A DNA stretch of 64,000 nt from Hyperoodon ampullatus (Eukaryota > Chordata > Mammalia > Artiodactyla > Ziphiidae), in NCBI GenBank assembly GCA_949752795.1, contig CATKHW010000293.1, forward strand, positions 186,001-250,000, given 5' to 3'. Both the position numbers and the translations under genes were made by a program. Positions 52,190 through 62,568 of the stretch are shown here, in pieces. The notes under the pieces were generated by a model that was not told the origin of the DNA, searched no databases, and worked only from the letters and a program-made list of their open reading frames with translations. Every line of letters begins with the position of its first letter. Positions within the stretch are counted from its first letter, which is position 1.

Positions 52190-53873
52190 ACATGGCTACA
52201 CTTGAACTGAGTTAGGAAAGAGAACAGTGTCTCACATTTAGAAAACACTCTTATACCTGCTTAAGGGGGAAGGTGAGGTGGGGTGATGAATAAAACCAGA
52301 GTTTGATATAAGCACAGGTACCGTTCCAAAAACCAACTATGGAATAGACAAGACCTACACCGTCCTCAGCGAAAGGGACTCAAAACCCCATATTTCCCGC
52401 AGAGGAAAATATCTGACTAGTAAGAATCTTAAAACCTATGTATTGATATGTCTCCATAAGGGAATCAAGTGTGTCTAGACTGGCATAAACATGGCAGCGA
52501 GAATCAGCTCAAACCCACTATAAAAAGGAATTTCAAAAACAAAACAAAAAAACTGGGAAATTCTTTACAATTCCTTCAGGGTCTCTGATGAAAGCTGGAA
52601 TGACCCTATCTACAACGACAGCTGGATGTGGCATAAGGAGGGACACTTGGGACTGAGACGATTGGTGAGATTGGGTGAGCAAATGCAGACCCTTTAAAGC
52701 AATAATGCATGGCACCCATTCCATGGGTCCGAACTCTCCAGGTTGAAGGGAATATTACTACAGCTGTAACATGTGCGGGAAACCTAGAGAACGGACACAC
52801 TGTGAATACGAATGGTTTCTAAAACTCAACGCATAGTCCCTCTCCTGGTGCTCCGGTTTGACTTTCCGTCTGCTTTACTATCAACCTCCCAACTTGGAGA
52901 GACAGCTCCTTTAACCTCTTGGTTCGCACAGGTTGCCAATTTGGCAGAGGATGAAAGGGAAGAGGGAGAACCAATGAGAGAGTAGCTGTTAGGCATTTGG
53001 ACGGGCACATATCACTGTAATTTCCCGGCAGGAAGAAGAATTAACCAAATTCTCAGCCACCCACCGGGAACCAGTATAGGTCCTGAACCAAAATTTTGGA
53101 CTTGCGGTCAGCTCACCAAAAACGAGTTGAAAAATGGAGCTCAGGGGCACAGCAATTCACAAACTGGCCGAGTAATAAAGGACAACTATCGTCCAAAAAT
53201 CTGTTGAGGGAAGGCAACGAGGCGGACTTGAAAGCGAGGCAGAATAGCAGGAAACAGATTTCAAGAGGTACGTTGGAATCGCCTTTAAAGCACAGGAAGA
53301 GGGGCACAAATTCGACAATGATGCACTTGGCCAAAAAGGGCGTATGCGTTTTCTCCTGAATATATTCAGGAGAAAACGCATACGCCCTTTTTGGCCAAGC
53401 AAGCAAGCGGGCAATGCAAATCTGCACTACAAAGAAGTATCACTTCCCACCGGTCAAAAGGGACATCCACAAAATGTGTAAGAACAAGAAAGGCAAGACA
53501 GGCCCTGGAGAACAGGGAGCCTTGTTATGCTGATGGGCGGGATGTAAATTGCCAACTGCCTCTCTGGAGGAGTGCATTCTGTTCCCTAAAACAAGTAAAC
53601 AACAGAGCTACAGAGCCAAGGGCACTACCAGTCTAGGGAATATACCTTGGGAAAACTGAAAATCAATAAGACAGAGCCACCCCAAAATTTAAGGCTGCAC
53701 TGCATACAAGGACCTCAACTTGGATACACCTTAAGTATCCCAGAAAATATAAACATGGTTCAAAAAATTGTGGTACTTACGTACGATGGAATATCCCTCA
53801 GCCATGAAATACATGTCATAAGACCAGTAGCAGCAAAATGGGTGGATTCAGGTACGATGATTCTAAGTGAAAT
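52135..53873 (+). repeat. Monomer 31, subtype c
   Basis: 1,739 bases; ACGAATGGTTTC and ACAAATTCG as in monomer 26, with GAAATACATG instead of GAAATCCATG. Perfect palindrome 53326-53399. Confidence 0.9.
52520..52553 (+). other. A-rich L1 tail remnant (reference copy)
   Basis: TATAAAAAGG followed by AAAAACAAAACAAAAAAAC sits where an L1 3' UTR would end in poly(A). In L1 the preceding motif is an AATCAACTAT-like stretch; here it is AATCAGCTCAAACC. The run is present in every monomer near base 385-418. It is interrupted by other bases, as expected of an old tail. Confidence 0.7.
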
Positions 53874-55612
53874 AAGTCACACAGAAAAAGAAACTTATCA
53901 TAAGATATCACTTATGAAGATCCTGTAAACATGGCTACACTTGAACTGAGTTAGGAAAGAGGACAGTGTCTCACATTTAGAAAACACTCTTATACCTGCT
54001 TAAGGGGGAAGGAGAGGTGGGGTGATGCATAAAACCAGAGTTTGATATAAGCACAGGTACCGTTCCAAAAACCAACTATGGAATAGACAAGACCTACACC
54101 GTCCTCAGCGAAAGGGACTCAAAACCCCATATTTCCCGCAGAGGAAAATATCTGACTAGTAAGAATCTTAAAACCTATGTATTGATATGTCTCTGTAAGG
54201 GAATCAACTGTGTCTAGACTGGCATAAACATGGCAGCGAGAATCAGCTCAAACCCACTATAAAAAGGAATTTCAAAAACAAAACAAAAAAACTGGGAAAT
54301 TCTTTACAATTCCTTCAGGGTCTCTGATGAAAGCTGGAATGACCCTATCTACAACGACAGCTGGATGTGGCATAAGGAGGGACACTTGGGACTGAGACGG
54401 TTGGTGAGATTGGGTGAGCAAATGCAGACCCTTTAAAGCAATAATGCATGGCACCCATTCCATGGGTCCGAACTCTCCAGGTTGAAGGGAATATTACTAC
54501 AGATATAACATGTGCGGGAAACCTAGAGAACGGACACACTGTGAATACGAAAGGTTTCTAAAACTCAACGCATAGTCCCTCTCCTGGTGCTCCGGTTTGA
54601 CTTTCCGTCTGCTTTACTATCAACCTCCCAACTTGGAGAGACAGCGCCTTTAACCTCTTGGTTCGCACAGGTTGCCAATTTGGCAGAGGATGAAAGGGAA
54701 GAGGGAGAACCAATGAGAGAGTAGCTGTTAGGCATTTGGACGGGCACATATCACTGTAATTTCCCGGCAGGAAGAAGAATTAACCAAATTCTCAGCCACC
54801 CACCGGGAACCAGTATAGGTCCTGAACCAAAATTTTGGACTTGCGGTCAGCTCACCAAAAACGAGTTGAAAAATGGAGCTCAGGGGCACAGCAATTCACA
54901 AACTGGCCGAGTAATAAAGGACAACTATCGTCCAAAAATCTGTTGAGGGAAGGCAACGAGGCGGACTTGAAAGCGAGGCAGAATAGCAGGAAACAGATTT
55001 CAAGAGGTATGTTGGAATCGCCTTTAAAGCACAGGAAGAGGGGCACAACTTCGACAATGATGCACTTGGCCAAAAAGGGCGTATGCGTTTTCTCCTGAAT
55101 ATATTCAGGAGAAAACGCATACGCCCTTTTTGGCCAAGCAAGCAAGCGGGCAATGCAAATCTGCACTACAAAGAAGTATCACTTCCCACCAGTCAAAAGG
55201 GACATCCACAAAATGTGTAAGAACAAGAAAGGCAAGACAGGCCCTGGAGAACAGGGAGCCTTGTTATGCTGATGGGCGGGATGTAAATTGCCAACTGCCT
55301 CTCTGGAGGAGTGCATTCTGTTCCCTAAAACAAGTAAAGAACAGAGCTACAGAGCCAAGGGCACTACCAGCCTAGGGAATATACCTTGGGAAAACTGAAA
55401 ATCAATAAGACAGAGCCACCCCAAAATTTAGGGCTGCACTGCATACAAGGACCTCAACTTGGATACACCTTAAGTATCCCAGAAAATATAAACATGGTTC
55501 AAAAAATTGTGGTAATTACGTACGATGGAATATCCCTCAGCCATGAAATCAATGTCATAAGACCAGTAGCAGCAAAATGGGTGGATTCAGGTACGATGAT
55601 TCTAAGTGAAAT
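53874..55612 (+). repeat. Monomer 32, subtype b
   Basis: 1,739 bases. Private ACAGATATAAC and AGGTATGTTGG. Perfect palindrome 55065-55138. Confidence 0.9.
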
Positions 55613-57351
55613 AAGTCACACAGAAAAAGAAACTTATCATAAGATATCACTTATGAAGATCCTGTAAACATGGCTACACTTGAACTGAGTTAGGAAAGAG
55701 AACAGTGTCTCACATTTAGAAAACACTCTTATACCTGCTTAAGGGGGAAGGTGAGGTGGGGTGATGAATAAAACCAGAGTTTGATATAAGCACAGGTACC
55801 GTTCCAAAAACCAACTATGGAATAGACAAGACCTACACCGTCCTCAGCGAAAGGGACTCAAAACCCCATATTTCCCGCAGAGGAAAATATCTGACTAGTA
55901 AGAATCTTAAAACCTATGTATTGATATGTCTCCATAAGGGAATCAAGTGTGTCTAGACTGGCATAAACATGGCAGCGAGAATCAGCTCAAACCCACTATA
56001 AAAAGGAATTTCAAAAACAAAACAAAAAAACTGGGAAATTCTTTACAATTCCTTCAGGGTCTCTGATGAAAGCTGGAATGACCCTATCTACAACGACAGC
56101 TGGATGTGGCATAAGGAGGGACACTTGGGACTGAGACGATTGGTGAGATTGGGTGAGCAAATGCAGACCCTTTAAAGCAATAATGCATGGCACCCATTCC
56201 ATGGGTCCGAACTCTCCAGGTTGAAGGGAATATTACTACAGCTGTAACATGTGCGGGAAACCTAGAGAACGGACACACTGTGAATACGAAAGGTTTCTAA
56301 AACTCAACGCATAGTCCCTCTCCTGGTGCTCCGGTTTGACTTTCCGTCTGCTTTACTATCAACCTCCCAACTTGGAGAGACAGCCCCTTTAACCTCTTGG
56401 TTCGCACAGGTTGCCAATTTGGCAGAGGATGAAAGGGAAGAGGGAGAACCAATGAGAGAGTAGCTGTTAGGCATTTGGACGGGCACATATCACTGTAATT
56501 TCCCGGCAGGAAGAAGAATTAACCAAATTCTCAGCCACCCACCGGGAACCAGTATAGGTCCTGAACCAAAATTTTGGACTTGCGGTCAGCTCACCAAAAA
56601 CGAGTTGAAAAATGGAGCTCAGGGGCACAGCAATTCACAAACTGGCCGAGTAATAAAGGACAACTATCGTCCAAAAATCTGTTGAGGGAAGGCAACGAGG
56701 CGGACTTGAAAGCGAGGCAGAATAGCAGGAAACAGATTTCAAGAGGTACGTTGGAATCGCCTTTAAAGCACAGGAAGAGGGGCACAACTTCGACAATGAT
56801 GCACTTGGCCAAAAAGGGCGTATGCGTTTTCTCCTGAATATATTCAGGAGAAAACGCATACGCCCTTTTTGGCCAAGCAAGCAAGCGGGCAATGCAAATC
56901 TGCACTACAAAGAAGTATCACTTCCCACCAGTCAAAAGGGACATCCACAAAATGTGTAAGAACAAGAAAGGCAAGACAGGCCCTGGAGAACAGGGAGCCT
57001 TGTTATGCTGATGGGCGGGATGTAAATTGCCAACTGCCTCTCTGGAGGAGTGCATTCTGTTCCCTAAAACAAGTAAAGAACAGAGCTACAGAGCCAAGGG
57101 CACTACCAGCCTAGGGAATATACCTTGGGAAAACTGAAAATCAATAAGACAGAGCCACCCCAAAATTTAGGGCTGCACTGCATACAAGGACCTCAACTTG
57201 GATACACCTTAAGTATCCCAGAAAATATAAACATGGTTCAAAAAATTGTGGTAATTACGTACGATGGAATATCCCTCAGCCATGAAATCAATGTCATAAG
57301 ACCAGTAGCAGCAAAATGGGTGGATTCAGGTACGATGATTCTAAGTGAAAT
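55613..57351 (+). repeat. Monomer 33, subtype d'
   Basis: 1,739 bases; subtype d with GACAGCCCC, shared with monomer 35. Perfect palindrome 56804-56877. Confidence 0.9.
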
Positions 57352-59090
57352 AAGTCACACAGAAAAAGAAACTTATCATAAGATATCACTTATGAAGATC
57401 CTGTAAACATGGCTACACTTGAACTGAGTTAGGAAAGAGGACAGTGTCTCACATTTAGAAAACACTCTTATACCTGCTTAAGGGGGAAGGAGAGGTGGGG
57501 TGATGCATAAAACCAGAGTTTGATATAAGCACAGGTACCGTTCCAAAAACCAACTATGGAATAGACAAGACCTACACCGTCCTCAGCGAAAGGGACTCAA
57601 AACCCCATATTTCCCGCAGAGGAAAATATCTGACTAGTAAGAATCTTAAAACCTATGTATTGATATGTCTCTGTAAGGGAATCAACTGTGTCTAGACTGG
57701 CATAAACATGGCAGCGAGAATCAGCTCAAACCCACTATAAAAAGGAATTTCAAAAACAAAACAAAAAAACTGGGAAATTCTTTACAATTCCTTCAGGGTC
57801 TCTGATGAAAGCTGGAATGACCCTATCTACAACGACAGCTGGATGTGGCATAAGGAGGGACACTTGGGACTGAGACGGTTGGTGAGATTGGGTGAGCAAA
57901 TGCAGACCCTTTAAAGCAATAATGCATGGCACCCATTCCATGGGTCCGAACTCTCCAGGTTGAAGGGAATATTACTACAGCTGTAACATGTGCGGGAAAC
58001 CTAGAGAACGGACACACTGTGAATACGAAAGGTCTCTAAAACTCAACGCATAGTCCCTCTCCTGGTGCTCCGGTTTGACTTTCCGTCTGCTTTACTATCA
58101 ACCTCCCAACTTGGAGAGACAGCTCCTTTAACCTCTTGGTTCGCACAGGTTGCCAATTTGGCAGAGGATGAAAGGGAAGAGGGAGAACCAATGAGAGAGT
58201 AGCTGTTAGGCATTTGGACGGGCACATATCACTGTAATTTCCCGGCAGGAAGAAGAATTAACCAAATTCTCAGCCACCCACCGGGAACCAGTATAGGTCC
58301 TGAACCAAAATTTTGGACTTGCGGTCAGCTCACCAAAAACGAGTTGAAAAATGGAGCTCAGGGGCACAGCAATTCACAAACTGGCCGAGTAATAAAGGAC
58401 AACTATCGTCCAAAAATCTGTTGAGGGAAGGCAACGAGGCGGACTTGAAAGCGAGGCAGAATAGCAGGAAACAGATTTCAAGAGGTACGTTGGAATCGCC
58501 TTTAAAGCACAGGAAGAGGGGCACAACTTCGACAATGATGCACTTGGCCAAAAAGGGCGTATGCGTTTTCTCCTGAATATATTCAGGAGAAAACGCATAC
58601 GCCCTTTTTGGCCAAGCAAGCAAGCGGGCAATGCAAATCTGCACTACAAAGAAGTATCACTTCCCACCGGTCAAAAGGGACATCCACAAAATGTGTAAGA
58701 ACAAGAAAGGCAAGACAGGCCCTGGAGAACAGGGAGCCTTGTTATGCTGATGGGCGGGATGTAAATTGCCAACTGCCTCTCTGGAGGAGTGCATTCTGTT
58801 CCCTAAAACAAGTAAAGAACAGAGCTACAGAGCCAAGGGCACTACCAGCCTAGGGAATATACCTTGGGAAAACTGAAAATCAATAAGACAGAGCCACCCC
58901 AAAATTTAGGGCTGCACTGCATACAAGGACCTCAACTTGGATACACCTTAAGTATCCCAGAAAATATAAACATGGTTCAAAAAATTGTGGTAATTACGTA
59001 CGATGGAATATCCCTCAGCCATGAAATCAATGTCATAAGACCAGTAGCAGCAAAATGGGTGGATTCAGGTACGATGATTCTAAGTGAAAT
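57352..59090 (+). repeat. Monomer 34, a-to-d hybrid
   Basis: 1,739 bases. Subtype a marks as far as CCACCGGTC near 58672, then AGTAAAGAAC and TAATTACG as in b/d. Perfect palindrome 58543-58616. Confidence 0.88.
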
Positions 59091-60829
59091 AAGTCACACA
59101 GAAAAAGAAACTTATCATAAGATATCACTTATGAAGATCCTGTAAACATGGCTACACTTGAACTGAGTTAGGAAAGAGAACAGTGTCTCACATTTAGAAA
59201 ACACTCTTATACCTGCTTAAGGGGGAAGGTGAGGTGGGGTGATGAATAAAACCAGAGTTTGATATAAGCACAGGTACCGTTCCAAAAACCAACTATGGAA
59301 TAGACAAGACCTACACCGTCCTCAGCGAAAGGGACTCAAAACCCCATATTTCCCGCAGAGGAAAATATCTGACTAGTAAGAATCTTAAAACCTATGTATT
59401 GATATGTCTCCATAAGGGAATCAAGTGTGTCTAGACTGGCATAAACATGGCAGCGAGAATCAGCTCAAACCCACTATAAAAAGGAATTTCAAAAACAAAA
59501 CAAAAAAACTGGGAAATTCTTTACAATTCCTTCAGGGTCTCTGATGAAAGCTGGAATGACCCTATCTACAACGACAGCTGGATGTGGCATAAGGAGGGAC
59601 ACTTGGGACTGAGACGATTGGTGAGATTGGGTGAGCAAATGCAGACCCTTTAAAGCAATAATGCATGGCACCCATTCCATGGGTCCGAACTCTCCAGGTT
59701 GAAGGGAATATTACTACAGCTGTAACATGTGCGGGAAACCTAGAGAACGGACACACTGTGAATACGAAAGGTTTCTAAAACTCAACGCATAGTCCCTCTC
59801 CTGGTGCTCCGGTTTGACTTTCCGTCTGCTTTACTATCAACCTCCCAACTTGGAGAGACAGCCCCTTTAACCTCTTGGTTCGCACAGGTTGCCAATTTGG
59901 CAGAGGATGAAAGGGAAGAGGGAGAACCAATGAGAGAGTAGCTGTTAGGCATTTGGACGGGCACATATCACTGTAATTTCCCGGCAGGAAGAAGAATTAA
60001 CCAAATTCTCAGCCACCCACCGGGAACCAGTATAGGTCCTGAACCAAAATTTTGGACTTGCGGTCAGCTCACCAAAAACGAGTTGAAAAATGGAGCTCAG
60101 GGGCACAGCAATTCACAAACTGGCCGAGTAATAAAGGACAACTATCGTCCAAAAATCTGTTGAGGGAAGGCAACGAGGCGGACTTGAAAGCGAGGCAGAA
60201 TAGCAGGAAACAGATTTCAAGAGGTACGTTGGAATCGCCTTTAAAGCACAGGAAGAGGGGCACAACTTCGACAATGATGCACTTGGCCAAAAAGGGCGTA
60301 TGCGTTTTCTCCTGAATATATTCAGGAGAAAACGCATACGCCCTTTTTGGCCAAGCAAGCAAGCGGGCAATGCAAATCTGCACTACAAAGAAGTATCACT
60401 TCCCACCAGTCAAAAGGGACATCCACAAAATGTGTAAGAACAAGAAAGGCAAGACAGGCCCTGGAGAACAGGGAGCCTTGTTATGCTGATGGGCGGGATG
60501 TAAATTGCCAACTGCCTCTCTGGAGGAGTGCATTCTGTTCCCTAAAACAAGTAAAGAACAGAGCTACAGAGCCAAGGGCACTACCAGCCTAGGGAATATA
60601 CCTTGGGAAAACTGAAAATCAATAAGACAGAGCCACCCCAAAATTTAGGGCTGCACTGCATACAAGGACCTCAACTTGGATACACCTTAAGTATCCCAGA
60701 AAATATAAACATGGTTCAAAAAATTGTGGTAATTACGTACGATGGAATATCCCTCAGCCATGAAATCAATGTCATAAGACCAGTAGCAGCAAAATGGGTG
60801 GATTCAGGTACGATGATTCTAAGTGAAAT
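59091..60829 (+). repeat. Monomer 35, subtype d'
   Basis: 1,739 bases; matches monomer 33. Perfect palindrome 60282-60355. Confidence 0.9.
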
Positions 60830-62568
60830 AAGTCACACAGAAAAAGAAACTTATCATAAGATATCACTTATGAAGATCCTGTAAACATGGCTACACTTGA
60901 ACTGAGTTAGGAAAGAGGACAGTGTCTCACATTTAGAAAACACTCTTATACCTGCTTAAGGGGGAAGGAGAGGTGGGGTGATGCATAAAACCAGAGTTTG
61001 ATATAAGCACAGGTACCGTTCCAAAAACCAACTATGGAATAGACAAGACCTACACCGTCCTCAGCGAAAGGGACTCAAAACCCCATATTTCCCGCAGAGG
61101 AAAATATCTGACTAGTAAGAATCTTAAAACCTATGTATTGATATGTCTCTGTAAGGGAATCAACTGTGTCTAGACTGGCATAAACATGGCAGCGAGAATC
61201 AGCTCAAACCCACTATAAAAAGGAATTTCAAAAACAAAACAAAAAAACTGGGAAATTCTTTACAATTCCTTCAGGGTCTCTGATGAAAGCTGGAATGACC
61301 CTATCTACAACGACAGCTGGATGTGGCATAAGGAGGGACACTTGGGACTGAGACGGTTGGTGAGATTGGGTGAGCAAATGCAGACCCTTTAAAGCAATAA
61401 TGCATGGCACCCATTCCATGGGTCCGAACTCTCCAGGTTGAAGGGAATATTACTACAGCTGTAACATGTGCGGGAAACCTAGAGAACGGACACACTGTGA
61501 ATACGAAAGGTCTCTAAAACTCAACGCATAGTCCCTCTCCTGGTGCTCCGGTTTGACTTTCCGTCTGCTTTACTATCAACCTCCCAACTTGGAGAGACAG
61601 CTCCTTTAACCTCTTGGTTCGCACAGGTTGCCAATTTGGCAGAGGATGAAAGGGAAGAGGGAGAACCAATGAGAGAGTAGCTGTTAGGCATTTGGACGGG
61701 CACATATCACTGTAATTTCCCGGCAGGAAGAAGAATTAACCAAATTCTCAGCCACCCACCGGGAACCAGTATAGGTCCTGAACCAAAATTTTGGACTTGC
61801 GGTCAGCTCACCAAAAACGAGTTGAAAAATGGAGCTCAGGGGCACAGCAATTCACAAACTGGCCGAGTAATAAAGGACAACTATCGTCCAAAAATCTGTT
61901 GAGGGAAGGCAACGAGGCGGACTTGAAAGCGAGGCAGAATAGCAGGAAACAGATTTCAAGAGGTACGTTGGAATCGCCTTTAAAGCACAGGAAGAGGGGC
62001 ACAACTTCGACAATGATGCACTTGGCCAAAAAGGGCGTATGCGTTTTCTCCTGAATATATTCAGGAGAAAACGCATACGCCCTTTTTGGCCAAGCAAGCA
62101 AGCGGGCAATGCAAATCTGCACTACAAAGAAGTATCACTTCCCACCGGTCAAAAGGGACATCCACAAAATGTGTAAGAACAAGAAAGGCAAGACAGGCCC
62201 TGGAGAACAGGGAGCCTTGTTATGCTGATGGGCGGGATGTAAATTGCCAACTGCCTCTCTGGAGGAGTGCATTCTGTTCCCTAAAACAAGTAAACAACAG
62301 AGCTACAGAGCCAAGGGCACTACCAGTCTAGGGAATATACCTTGGGAAAACTGAAAATCAATAAGACAGAGCCACCCCAAAATTTAAGGCTGCACTGCAT
62401 ACAAGGACCTCAACTTGGATACACCTTAAGTATCCCAGAAAATATAAACATGGTTCAAAAAATTGTGGTACTTACGTACGATGGAATATCCCTCAGCCAT
62501 GAAATCAATGTCATAAGACCAGTAGCAGCAAAATGGGTGGATTCAGGTACGATGATTCTAAGTGAAAT
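60830..62568 (+). repeat. Monomer 36, subtype a
   Basis: 1,739 bases; full a 3' end, but TTTCCCGGCAGG and GAGGGGCACAAC as in monomer 34. Perfect palindrome 62021-62094. Confidence 0.9.

Larger units (their letters stand above)
51390..52553 (+). mobile_element. L1 3'-end remnant (reference copy spanning monomers 30-31)
   Basis: Degenerate L1 in sense orientation, recognised by order and content against remembered mammalian L1. Codons reading FTNWPSNKGQLSSKN (51415-51459) match the FAN-TNKGLISK region of ORF2. ATGCAAATC then ACTAC, TATCACTTCCCACC and AATGTAAATTG-type motifs follow at the spacing expected of the ORF2 C-terminus. The ORF2 stop is at 52187-52189. The 3' UTR is then recognisable by ACTATGGAATAGACAAGACC and the AATCAGCTCAAACCCACTAT motif, and it ends in an A-rich tail. 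The same piece recurs in every monomer, from about base 995 of one to about base 417 of the next. No target-site duplication is visible around it. It is too decayed and too short to be active. Confidence 0.85.
48657..57351 (+). repeat. Five-monomer higher-order repeat a-b-c-b-d', copy 2 (8,695 bp)
   Basis: Monomers at 48657, 50396, 52135, 53874 and 55613. The visible differences from copy 1 are few: ACAGATATAAC near 54500, GGTATGTTGG near 55006, GACAGCCCC against GACAGCTCC near 56381, GGCACAGCAATTC replacing GGCACAACAATTC in both b monomers, and GAAATACATG against GAAATCCATG near 53806. Confidence 0.83.
55613..62568 (+). repeat. Tandem duplication of a d'-a dimer (3,478 bp)
   Basis: Monomers 55613 (d') and 57352 (a*) are followed by 59091 (d') and 60830 (a). 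Both d' copies share GACAGCCCC. Both a copies lack the GAGGGCCAC variant found at 41125 and 49820. The first a copy (57352) switches to a d-like 3' end, with AGTAAAGAAC and TAATTACG, between about 58674 and 58817, which places the exchange point. Confidence 0.7.

Noticed and set aside
52517..52530. TATA box promoter (CTATAAAAAGG)
   Set aside because: It lies in the L1 A-rich tail and many left-hand copies have TATCAAAAGG. No other promoter element accompanies it.
51390..52553. Intact or active L1 element
   Set aside because: Only the last part of ORF2 and the 3' UTR are present, frames are broken, and ORF1, the endonuclease and reverse transcriptase domains are absent.
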